NCBI RefSeq assembly: GCF_008245225.1
Contig: NZ_VTAW01000002.1
Span: 1-64,000 of the forward strand
Source of the DNA: Natrialba swarupiae
Lineage (GTDB): Archaea > Halobacteriota > Halobacteria > Halobacteriales > Natrialbaceae
Direction of reading: 5' to 3'
DNA length: 64,000 nt
Below, in pieces: positions 43,411 to 51,243 of the stretch. Positions within the stretch are counted from its first letter, which is position 1. Each line of letters starts with the position of its first letter. A program made the translations under genes and the position numbers. Below the pieces are notes generated by a model. It saw only the letters and a list, made by a program, of their open reading frames with translations, was not told the origin of the DNA and searched no databases.

Positions 43411-43983
43411 ATGAGTGACGGGTTAGAGGTACTCGTCGTCGACGACGAAGCCCGTCTCGCCGATCTGTTTGCCACGTGGCTCGAGACCGAGTGGTCCGTC
43501 GACACGGCCTACGACGGCGAAGAAGCGCTCGAGAAGATGGCGGAGTCGATCGAAGTCGTCCTGTTGGACCGTCGGATGCCGGGTCTGTCGGGCGACGACG
43601 TCCTCGAGGCGATCCGTGACGACGGATACGACTGTCGCGTCGTAATGGTGACCGCGGTCGATCCGGACTTCGACATCATCGAGATGGGCTTCGACGACTA
43701 CCTCGTCAAGCCGGTGTCGAAAGACGAACTCCTCGGGATCGTCGAGGAGGTTTCGGGCCGATCGGAGTACGAGTCGGACATCCTCGAGTACTACGCGCTC
43801 GTCTCGAAGAAGGCGTTACTCGAGTCCGAAAAGGCCGATCGGGTCCTCGCGAACAACGAGGAGTACCAGCAGCTTCGTGAGCGTATCGAGGAACTCGAAC
43901 AACGCGTCGACGAAAGCGTGTCCGGTCTATCGAGTCACGACGACTTCGTCGGCGCATTCCAGGACATTCAACCGGAGAACTGA
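43411..43983 (+). CDS. HalX-type response regulator
   Basis: 190 aa. The receiver domain (~5-115) has VLVVDDEARLADLFATWLET with phosphoacceptor Asp in VLLDRRMPGLSGDDVLE, Thr-switch MVTAVDPD and Lys in YLVKPVSKDEL. The C-terminal HalX helical region (~130-180) reads KKALLESEKADRVLANNEEY and ends ELEQRVDESVSGLSSHDDFV. HalX is Halobacteria-specific and its output is unknown. The 3' end overlaps the convergent kinase gene by 16 bp, so the two may be a two-component pair regulated through the overlap. Confidence 0.9.
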   Translation: MSDGLEVLVVDDEARLADLFATWLETEWSVDTAYDGEEALEKMAESIEVVLLDRRMPGLSGDDVLEAIRDDGYDCRVVMVTAVDPDFDIIEMGFDDYLVKPVSKDELLGIVEEVSGRSEYESDILEYYALVSKKALLESEKADRVLANNEEYQQLRERIEELEQRVDESVSGLSSHDDFVGAFQDIQPEN

Positions 43984-45971
43984 TCGTCGAATCGGAACTC
44001 GAAGCGTGCCCCTCCGCTCTCGCTCTCCACGGCGGTAACCGACCACCCGTGTCCGGTAGCCACTTCTCTGACGATCCAGAGCCCGATACCGAGTCCGTCC
44101 AACGACGAGGAGACCGACGGATCGAAGAGATGCTCGCAAACCCCTTCGGGAATCCCGGTTCCGTCGTCTTCGACGTAGAACCCTCGTTCGCCCCCGCCGA
44201 GCGGTCCGGTTCGGACCGAGAGTCGCGACTGGCCCACGGAGCCGTGCTCGATTGCGTTGCGAAAGAGATTCTCGAGCAAGCGGAGCAGACGCGGCCTGTC
44301 GGCGTCGATCGTCATCGTCTCGTCGATCGACAGGGTAGCGTTCTCCGTCGAGACGTGATCCCAGGCCTCGGTCGCGACGTCTTCGAACTCGACCGGCTCC
44401 GTCTCGGCTGCCCACTCGCCGCCTCGAGCGATCGCGAGAACGTCCTCGACGATCGATTCCATCCGATCGAGCCCGCTCCGGACGCTCTCGACGTGCTCGA
44501 GCGACTCCGTCTCCTCGATGACGTCGAGATACCCCTGTGAGACGCTGAGCGGGTTCCGAAGGTCGTGGCTGACGATCCGCGCGAACGCATCGAGGCGTTC
44601 GTTTCGCTCCCGGAGTTTTCGTTCGCGGAGCTTTCGTTGGGTAATATCCCGGATGACGCCGACGGAACCACGGAACGTTTCGTTACGAACGAGGACGGCG
44701 ATCTGTACCTCACAGGGAATCGTCTCGCCGTCTTTGGTCTCGAGCGTTACCTCGATGGTGTCGGTCGTCTCCTTCCCGTCGCCTTTGAGCAACGACACGA
44801 TCGTCTCCTCGCCCGCGTCGACGTCCTCCTCGCCGATCAGCAACGAGACGTGCTCGCCGAGCAACCCCTCCCGGCTGTAGCCGGTGATATCGACGAGCGC
44901 GTCGTTGACGGTCATGAAATGGCCCTGGTCGTCGGAGACGTACATCCCGTCCCCCGCCGTTTCGACGAGGCGCTCGTAGCGTTGTAGCGCCCGCTCGCGC
45001 TGTTCGAGTTGTCCGTGGACCGCGATCGTCTCGAGGACGTAGGAGGCAGCCTCGGCGACGGATTCGATCGTCTTCCGTTCGGCCGAAGACAGCGAGTCGC
45101 GTCCGTAGACGACGAGCACGCCGTACAAGTCGTCGGACGTCGCGAGCGGTGCCGCAGCGACGGCGTCGACGCCGCGACCTACTGCGCGGTCGCCAAACGG
45201 GGCGACCACAGGGTCGTCCTCGAGCGGTTGCTGGACCTGAACGCGTCGGCTTCGGATCACTCGCTCGAGCAACGGGTGTTCGTCGTTTCCGATCGCGAAC
45301 GTTCGGCCAAGTGGCCAGTCGATCTCCGTGGATGCCGAGAGCCACGGGACGATCTCCCGCTCGCCGCGGTCGTACTCGCCGACCCAGGCGAACAGAAACC
45401 GATCGTTCGCCGTAAACGACTCCCGGAGTACTCGCTCGACGGTAAGTGGCGATCGAACGTCGATCAACTGTCGCCGGACGGACCCGACGATCCGGTCGAG
45501 GTCGGCCGGCAGCGGTTCGTCGTCGGGAACTGCCGGTTCAGTCGTGGCGTCGCCTCGAGTCGTCCCGTCGTCGGAACCGACCGCGGCACCGTCCTCGGAC
45601 GGTCCGTCGGCTTCGATGCGTGCCGTCACGACGTCTGCGAGTCTCGTCGCTGACTCTCCTTGCTCCGACTGGGCGACGACCTCGCCCAGGACGGCCACCG
45701 AATCCGCACCCGTGGCGTCCCCGTCACCCCAGTGCACGAACGTTGGAACGCCCGGTGCCTCGGAATCGACGGCGTCGACGACGTCCGGGACGTTCTCGAC
45801 CGTCGCCGCGTCGACCAGGACGGCGTCGATCCGTTCCTCCTCGAGTCGGGCGACGGCGGCGGACGGCCGCTGTGCGATGACGACGTCGACCGGGGCGTCG
45901 GTCAGCGAGAGCGTGACTGACGCACGCGTCGCACGGTCCGTGCTCACACACAAAACTCGCGGTCGACTCAT
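43968..45971 (-). CDS. PAS/GAF sensor histidine kinase with degenerate receiver domain
   Basis: 667 aa from MSRPRVLCVSTDRATRASVT. Residues 1-~115 form a receiver-like fold (VLCVSTDR, later DAVLVDAATVENV) lacking a clear acidic pocket, so possibly non-phosphorylatable. A GAF domain follows (~180-320), then PAS (~340-455: LVETAGDGMYVSDDQGHFMT). HisKA is FARIVSHDLRNPLSVSQGYL with phosphoacceptor His, and HATPase N and G boxes are LLENLFRNAIEHGS, DDGTGIPEG and GLGIGLWIV. Signal unknown; no membrane helices, so cytoplasmic. Confidence 0.88.
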   Translation of the reverse strand: MSRPRVLCVSTDRATRASVTLSLTDAPVDVVIAQRPSAAVARLEEERIDAVLVDAATVENVPDVVDAVDSEAPGVPTFVHWGDGDATGADSVAVLGEVVAQSEQGESATRLADVVTARIEADGPSEDGAAVGSDDGTTRGDATTEPAVPDDEPLPADLDRIVGSVRRQLIDVRSPLTVERVLRESFTANDRFLFAWVGEYDRGEREIVPWLSASTEIDWPLGRTFAIGNDEHPLLERVIRSRRVQVQQPLEDDPVVAPFGDRAVGRGVDAVAAAPLATSDDLYGVLVVYGRDSLSSAERKTIESVAEAASYVLETIAVHGQLEQRERALQRYERLVETAGDGMYVSDDQGHFMTVNDALVDITGYSREGLLGEHVSLLIGEEDVDAGEETIVSLLKGDGKETTDTIEVTLETKDGETIPCEVQIAVLVRNETFRGSVGVIRDITQRKLRERKLRERNERLDAFARIVSHDLRNPLSVSQGYLDVIEETESLEHVESVRSGLDRMESIVEDVLAIARGGEWAAETEPVEFEDVATEAWDHVSTENATLSIDETMTIDADRPRLLRLLENLFRNAIEHGSVGQSRLSVRTGPLGGGERGFYVEDDGTGIPEGVCEHLFDPSVSSSLDGLGIGLWIVREVATGHGWSVTAVESESGGARFEFRFDDQFSG

Positions 45972-46132
45972 TGTCGTCCCTCTCTGAAACGGGTAGTCAT
46001 TCTCGGTCCGGCGTCTCTGGCAGATGGTTCTCGTCTGAACGGATTGTTCTTTCGGCACACGATCGGGGGCGGTGGTCGTGGCAGACTCGAACCAGGGGAC
46101 GACACCCGCGATCGCTCTCGACGACGGCTTTC

Positions 46133-47284
46133 CTACGATCCCTGCCTGTAGATCAGGTTCCGTTGGATCTCGTTTGCCCCCTCGTAGATAACCGGGATTC
46201 GCGCGTCGCGGTAGACGCGTGCGATCCGCCGGCGATCGAGGATCGACCGTCCGCCGTGAAGTTGCATACTGCGATCAGAGACGTCGACGGCCGCCTCCGT
46301 CGCGTTCGTCTTGGCCAGTGCCGCCCAGTAGCCCGGACGGTCTCCTCGAGCGACGTTCTCGCAGGCTCGCCAGGAGAGCGCTCGTGCGCGTTCGAAATCG
46401 ATCAGCATGTCCGCGAGGGCGTGTTGAACCGCCTGAAACTCGTTGATCGTTCGGCCGAACTCCTCGCGGTCGTGGGTGAACGCCCAGGCCTCTTCGATAG
46501 CGGCCGCGGCGAGGCCGAGTCCGTGTCCCGAGACGACGACCCGGCCGTGATTGAAGAACTCGGCGAGCATCCAGAAGCCAGCGCCCTCGGTACCGATCAG
46601 GTTCTCCTCGGGGATCCGGCAGTTCTCGAACGTGATGTGAGCCTGCTTCGAGGCGCGCATCGCCATCTTCTCGGGGATGTGTTCTGCCTCGTAGCCGTCG
46701 GCGTCGGTCGGCACGATGAACATCGAGTGGTTGCCGTACCGATTGGTCTCGTCGTCACCGGTGCGGGCGTAGAGGGTGATCCAGTCGGCTTCGACGCCGT
46801 TGCCGATCCAGTACTTCTCGCCGTTTATGACGTACTCGCCACCCTCTTTTTCGGCGCGGGTCTCCATTCCGGCGAGGTCGCTTCCCGTCTCGGGTTCCGA
46901 TACCGCAAGCCCCGAGAGCTGATCACCCTCGGCGACGGGTCGAACGTACTCCTCGCACTGTTCGTCGGAGCCGTAGTCGTAAGTGATCTCACAGCCGAAA
47001 CTCGCCAACTGAAGGGTCAGGGCGATCCCTGCGTCGGCGCGGTAGAACTCCTCCGTGAGCGCGAGCAACTTCGGGAGATCGAGTCCGCGACCGCCCCATT
47101 CCTCCGGAATGTCTTGTGCGACGAGACCCGCCTCCTGGCCGGCCTCGAGAATCTCGTGGGGGTACTCGCCCGACTGAAAGTACTCGCGGGCGTTCGGTTC
47201 GATGTATTCCTCGGCGAACTCGCGGGCCTCGGCTTTGATCTCGCGTGCGTGCTCCGGCACGATGCCATCGTCGAGCAGGTTCAT
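46133..47284 (-). CDS. Acyl-CoA dehydrogenase
   Basis: 383 aa from MNLLDDGIVPEHAREIKAEA. Motifs include LAVSEPETGSDLAGMETRAE, YWIGNGVEADWITLYARTGD and the C-terminal YRDARIPVIYEGANEIQRNL with the catalytic region. The second acyl-CoA dehydrogenase in the window, it is paralogous to the first at 39961 (similar length and motifs) and may use a different chain length. TATA-like AATATAGG lies upstream. It is a single gene. Confidence 0.9.
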   Translation of the reverse strand: MNLLDDGIVPEHAREIKAEAREFAEEYIEPNAREYFQSGEYPHEILEAGQEAGLVAQDIPEEWGGRGLDLPKLLALTEEFYRADAGIALTLQLASFGCEITYDYGSDEQCEEYVRPVAEGDQLSGLAVSEPETGSDLAGMETRAEKEGGEYVINGEKYWIGNGVEADWITLYARTGDDETNRYGNHSMFIVPTDADGYEAEHIPEKMAMRASKQAHITFENCRIPEENLIGTEGAGFWMLAEFFNHGRVVVSGHGLGLAAAAIEEAWAFTHDREEFGRTINEFQAVQHALADMLIDFERARALSWRACENVARGDRPGYWAALAKTNATEAAVDVSDRSMQLHGGRSILDRRRIARVYRDARIPVIYEGANEIQRNLIYRQGS

Positions 47285-47355
47285 GTCCGTCCACACTACA
47301 CGAGGCGGAATATAGGCCAGGGTCGGTTCCCACGGTTCCGGACGACGACTCGAGC

Positions 47356-47839
47356 TCATAGTCCGTTACCCGCCGATCCGCGTTCGCTCTCCGCGATCGG
47401 ATCGGTCTCCTGGCGGAGTCGTCGGAGATCCCAGGCGACGTCACAGACGACGTGAACGTAGAGCACGACGCCGGTGAGGATCGCCACCGCGACGCTCTCG
47501 AGGGCGAACAACGGGACGAGCACCCCGGCGATCAACAGGTGACTCAGGAGACGAGAGAGGACGCCGACGTCGCCGCGGTCGAAGATCCGACGCTGGTCGA
47601 GGATCGCTGCGACCGGGTTGGCGAAACAGTAGCGGACCGCAGCCCAGTTGCCGGTCTTCGCGCGGGCGATGAAGAAGTGATCGAGATCGACGACCACGCC
47701 GAGGAGCGTCCCGTAGACGACGAGGACGAGGGACGGAACGGCGTGGCCGAAGACGGCAACCGATTCGATGGCGTAGACGAGGACGCTCGAGACGACGAGC
47801 GAGATCGCTGCGTGGTGTGTGGAGTAGATCGCGGATCAC
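47356..47839 (-). pseudogene. Small DLDHF-motif membrane protein with disrupted 5' end
   Basis: The frame starting at GTG 47697 gives 113 aa (VVVDLDHFFIARAKTGNW, then PVAAILDQRRIFDRGDVG, LSRLLSHLLIAGVLVPLF). The same frame remains open upstream to a TGA at 47836-47838 and encodes a plausible N-terminus (STHHAAISLVVSSVLVYAIE, VFGHAVPSLVLVVYGTLLGV) with no ATG, GTG or TTG to start it. A GTG at 47839 is in another frame; removing one base after it would restore VIR-IYSTHHAAISL. Either a frameshift/start loss or a non-standard start. From memory, haloarchaeal relatives start with a THHAA segment. Confidence 0.55.
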
Positions 47840-47911
47840 CCGTCTTCGACGACCACGTCGATCGTCAAAACCGTCCGGTCGGGGGACGCGGTCGGATCGA
47901 CTCGGTTTCGC

Positions 47912-48289
47912 TCAGCCGGCGAAGCCGGTGAGGAGCCACTCGCCGTCGTCACCGTCGTCGTCGCCGATGCTAGGGGCACTGACGAGAACGAACGCGCTCT
48001 CGTCGTCGCCGTTGTGGATCTGTCGGGTCGACTCCGGCGGAATCCAGAGTGCGTCGCCGGTCTCCATCTCGACTGGGTCGTCGTCGACGACGACCGTCGC
48101 GTCTCCTTCGATCAAGACGTACACCTCCTCGTGATCGTTGTCCGTGTGATCGTGCGGACGGCTCTTCCAGCCGGGGTCACAGCGTGCGACCGTCACGCCG
48201 ACCCGCTCCGTCTCGAGGGGGTCGCTGAGAAAGTGCATCGCACTCGAGACCTGATCGACATCTTCGTAGTTCACCTTCCGGTAAGACAT
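47912..48289 (-). CDS. Cupin domain protein
   Basis: 125 aa from MSYRKVNYEDVDQVSSAMHF. The cupin motif G-x5-H-x-H... is visible at WKSRPHDHTDNDHEEVYVLI and the second motif at GDALWIPPESTRQIHNGDDE. It probably binds a metal through His/His/Glu. The role (enzyme or ligand-binding) is unclear. It lies between the disrupted gene and a family-1 repeat beside the NikR-like gene. Confidence 0.82.
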   Translation of the reverse strand: MSYRKVNYEDVDQVSSAMHFLSDPLETERVGVTVARCDPGWKSRPHDHTDNDHEEVYVLIEGDATVVVDDDPVEMETGDALWIPPESTRQIHNGDDESAFVLVSAPSIGDDDGDDGEWLLTGFAG

Positions 48290-48442
48290 ACGGTATCCTT
48301 TGACGGGACGACAGTAAAACTACGTGTTCCGTCGCGAATTGGTACGTTCCGCTGTGGTCGTTGACCGCCCAGTACCGCCTCGACACTTTCCCCAACGAAG
48401 CGAGCGTTCGCTCGCTACGTCCCTGACGGACTGTTGGTACCG

Positions 48443-48528
48443 TCATACTGACTGCTGTAAGTCCTTACCGGGGCAACCGCAAGGCGAGGCGCGGTTGCCC
48501 CGGTAAATAGTTACAGCAATCCGTATCA
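48443..48528. repeat. Family-1 palindromic element, 86 bp
   Basis: The ends are TCATACTGACTGCTGTAA and TTACAGCAATCCGTATCA. The 16-nt arms TTACCGGGGCAACCGC (48465-48480) and GCGGTTGCCCCGGTAA (48491-48506) pair perfectly and differ from the copy at 3618 at several paired positions. The terminal TGATACGG (minus strand) contains the TGA stop of the NikR-like gene. Confidence 0.85.
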
Positions 48529-48954
48529 ATGGTCCTGTGAGATCGGATCGAAGTCGTCGACGGGAATTACGGAGTAATCGACGGTGAGTGCGTCCTGGGT
48601 CGCACGGATCTTTCCGACGAACGTCGAGATATCCTCGAGGTCGCCCTCGAGGACGAACAGTTCCATGCAGTAGTGGTCGCCGACGTGGCTGTGGAAGTTC
48701 GAGGCGACGAGCTCCTCGTGTTCGTGGCGAAGGTGCATCATGCGTTCTTCGACGCTCGTCGTCTCGTAATCGAACAGTACCGTGACGATCCCCATCAGCT
48801 CTCGGTCCTCGAGTCGGGTGTCCTCGAACTCGCCTAAGAGATTTCGCGAGGCTTCCCTGACGACCTCACTTCGACCGGTGTAGCCGTGCTCTTCGGCGAA
48901 CTGGTCCAGGCGCTCGAGAAGTTCGTCGGGCATCGAGACGCTTACGACTGCCAT
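48526..48954 (-). CDS. nikR: NikR-like nickel-responsive transcriptional regulator
   Basis: 142 aa from [20 protein letters not shown]. The N-terminal ribbon-helix-helix (~1-45) includes [20 protein letters not shown]. The C-terminal metal-binding ACT-like domain has [20 protein letters not shown], then [12 protein letters not shown]: the H-x-H...C ligand set of NikR is visible. It binds DNA as a repressor when nickel is bound. A TATA box (CTATTAAG region, 48977-48984) lies 23-30 nt upstream. No nickel transporter is adjacent. Confidence 0.82.
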   Translation of the reverse strand: MAVVSVSMPDELLERLDQFAEEHGYTGRSEVVREASRNLLGEFEDTRLEDRELMGIVTVLFDYETTSVEERMMHLRHEHEELVASNFHSHVGDHYCMELFVLEGDLEDISTFVGKIRATQDALTVDYSVIPVDDFDPISQDH

Positions 48955-49099
48955 ATAATAACTCAGCGGAAGAATTCTATTAAGCCTTATCATCACGTGG
49001 TCCTCGGACAGGAGTGTCGGCTCTGAACCCAACGGGAGCGGCGGAGTGAGCGTCCGACCGGCCACACAAGGTTTTGTCCGTAGGGACCGAGATGGAGGT

Positions 49100-49879
49100 A
49101 TGCTCGTCTCACATCGGACCTGGCCCGAACTCCAAGACGTGACCGGGTCGGTCGCCGTGGTCCCGATCGGTTCGACCGAACAACACGGACCACACCTCCC
49201 CGAGGGAACCGACTACCTCATCGCCGAAGCGCTCGCACGCGAAGCGAGCGATCGAACGGGCCACCTCTGTACGCCGACGCTTCCGATCGGCGTGAGCAGT
49301 CACCATCGCCACTTCCCCGGAACGATGTGGGTCGAACCGCCGGTGTTTCGCGACTTCGTCGAGAGTTTCACACGAAACCTCACCGCCCACGGAATCGACC
49401 GGGTCGTCTACGTCAACGCCCACGGCGGGAACGTCGTCCACCTCCGCGAGGTCGGCCGCCGGCTCCAGCAAGATGGAACCGCGTTCGCCATCGAGTGGAT
49501 GTGGAACGAATCGATCCCCGACCTGATCGACGACGCCTTCGACGTTCTGGGCCCCCACGGCGGGCCGAAAGAGACCGCGATGGTCATGCACATCGCCCCG
49601 GACCTCGTCCGCGAGGACCGACTCGAGGATGCCCGCGACGGCGGGGCGACGTTCGAGCACGACGCCGAACGCGTCCACGGGGCGACGACGTTCTACGACA
49701 CGATCGAACACAGCCCGAACGGCGTCTTCGGCGATCAGACCGACGCAACCCCCGAGATCGGTCAGCAGCTGTTCGAGGCCGCTACGGACCAACTCGAGGC
49801 GCTACTCGAGTGGCTCGACGAACGCCCCCTCGAAGAACTCCTCACGGACTCCGATCTCGAGCCCGAACCCGGTCCCTAA
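49100..49879 (+). CDS. Creatininase family amidohydrolase
   Basis: 259 aa from [20 protein letters not shown]. The metal-binding residues are visible in [40 protein letters not shown] and [20 protein letters not shown]. In Archaea, the creatininase family includes ArfB (deformylase of riboflavin/F420 synthesis); which enzyme this is cannot be told from the sequence. It is cytoplasmic, with no partners adjacent. Upstream starts at 49046 are rejected because they lack family similarity. Confidence 0.85.
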   Translation: MLVSHRTWPELQDVTGSVAVVPIGSTEQHGPHLPEGTDYLIAEALAREASDRTGHLCTPTLPIGVSSHHRHFPGTMWVEPPVFRDFVESFTRNLTAHGIDRVVYVNAHGGNVVHLREVGRRLQQDGTAFAIEWMWNESIPDLIDDAFDVLGPHGGPKETAMVMHIAPDLVREDRLEDARDGGATFEHDAERVHGATTFYDTIEHSPNGVFGDQTDATPEIGQQLFEAATDQLEALLEWLDERPLEELLTDSDLEPEPGP

Positions 49880-49936
49880 CCCGTTGGAACGCCCCTTTTC
49901 TGCTCGGTTAGCTGCCGTCGACTGCCAGCCAACAGC

Positions 49937-49944
49937 TATATATC
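49937..49944 (+). promoter_or_regulatory. TATA box of the membrane protein gene at 49972
   Basis: CTATATAT lies 28-35 nt upstream of the GTG at 49972, in the leaderless spacing, and supports the GTG start. Confidence 0.55.
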
Positions 49945-49971
49945 CGACCGGCTATAGGTGCCAGCAAAGCG

Positions 49972-50430
49972 GTGCACGACGTGATTCCGACAACACTCCG
50001 TTCGGATCGACTGCTGCTGGCCGTATCGTTCGCCTGCTTCGCGACAGCCGGTGGGACGACCGTCGCCACCGACGCACTCGTGCCGACGGCCGGTGCGACC
50101 ACACTCGCAATCGTCGGGGTCTACTGCGTCGCCCGGTACGCAAACCGCGTCTCCAAACGCACGCTCGCCGTCCGCTCGCTTGCGCTCTGGGTCGGATTCC
50201 TGGCGATCACCGTCGTTCACGTCGTCGGCGTCGACGTCGTCGCGAGTGCGATCCCCGGCCCAGCCGAGATCCTCGCGCTCTCGCTGTGGGCGATTACGTG
50301 GGCGACGCTGTTCGTTGCCTGTTCGACGACTACCTTCCTCGGCTTCCGCGAGTACGGTGCCTCGGGCGGTGCCGAGATACCGGAAGAACAGATTCTCGAC
50401 GGAGAGAGCTCGGATTACTCCACCCGGTAA
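49972..50430 (+). CDS. Four-helix membrane protein
   Basis: 152 aa from a GTG. Hydrophobic segments are near residues 13-35 (LLLAVSFACFATAGGTTVAT), 42-55, 70-95 (SLALWVGFLAITVVHVVGVD) and 105-125 (ALSLWAITWATLFVACSTTT), then an acidic cytoplasmic tail. I do not recognise it. It is convergent with the O-methyltransferase gene and overlaps it by 16 bp. Confidence 0.65.
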   Translation: MHDVIPTTLRSDRLLLAVSFACFATAGGTTVATDALVPTAGATTLAIVGVYCVARYANRVSKRTLAVRSLALWVGFLAITVVHVVGVDVVASAIPGPAEILALSLWAITWATLFVACSTTTFLGFREYGASGGAEIPEEQILDGESSDYSTR

Positions 50431-51122
50431 CTGACCGCGATCCCCTCCCCTAACGGGAGGACGATCGTCTCGAACGCCCGATCGGCGCTCACTCGCTCGA
50501 GGTAGTCGGCGATTCCTCGCGTGTGTTCGTTCGGCTCTGGCGGTTCGTCTCGCTTCGCGTTCCGTCGTTCTCGCTGTTCGTCGCTCGAGTCGCCCGCGAC
50601 GAGCTCGAGGAGCGTCTCGAACTGAATCGGAGCCGCGGTGATCGCGTTGTCCGCGACGATCACGCCGCCGACGGGCACCTTCGGTCGGACGGCCTCGAAG
50701 GCGTCGACGTACCGATGTTTCTGGTGGTCGATCAGCACGACGTCGAACGGGCCGTCGTATCGGTCGACGGTTGCCATCGCGTCGCCGAGTTCGTACCGCG
50801 CACGGTCGTCGTACCCACCCTCGGCCATGTACGTCCTGGCTAACTCGAGTTCGTCCTCGTGGACTTCGGTGAGAACGATCTCGCCGTCGTCGGGAAGCGC
50901 GTCGGCGAACCAGTACGCCGAGTAGCCGTATCCGGACCCGAACTCGAAGATTCGTTCGGCGTCGCTTAACCGTGCGACGAACCGGAGGAACGCGCCGACT
51001 TCGGGTCCGACGTGGGGAAACCCCTCCGCGTGGGCAAACTCGTCCATCTCGCGGATCGTGTCGTCTTGCTTCGGGCCGACCGCGCGAACGAAGCGAACGA
51101 TCTCGTCTGTGAGGATGTCCAT
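50415..51122 (-). CDS. O-methyltransferase, class I (catechol/caffeoyl-CoA type)
   Basis: 235 aa. SAM motifs: IFEFGSGYGYSAYWFADALP, GEIVLTEVHEDELELARTYM, the metal/active region VVLIDHQKHRYVDAFEAVRP and VPVGGVIVADNAITAAPIQF. An acidic insert lies near residues 178-200 (SSDEQRERRNAKRDEPPEPN). The family transfers methyl groups to catechol-like or other small molecules using a divalent metal. The substrate is unknown. It overlaps the neighbouring membrane protein gene tail-to-tail. Confidence 0.82.
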   Translation of the reverse strand: MDILTDEIVRFVRAVGPKQDDTIREMDEFAHAEGFPHVGPEVGAFLRFVARLSDAERIFEFGSGYGYSAYWFADALPDDGEIVLTEVHEDELELARTYMAEGGYDDRARYELGDAMATVDRYDGPFDVVLIDHQKHRYVDAFEAVRPKVPVGGVIVADNAITAAPIQFETLLELVAGDSSDEQRERRNAKRDEPPEPNEHTRGIADYLERVSADRAFETIVLPLGEGIAVSYRVE

Positions 51123-51243
51123 GCTCGATGCACGGATTCGACGCCCATAGAAGTATTCACGGACCGACCCACGGCGAAGACGCCGAACGTCGAACCCGCG
51201 GGGAATCGAACTGTGGCGGTGGATTTAGTAGTCCGGTCTCCCA

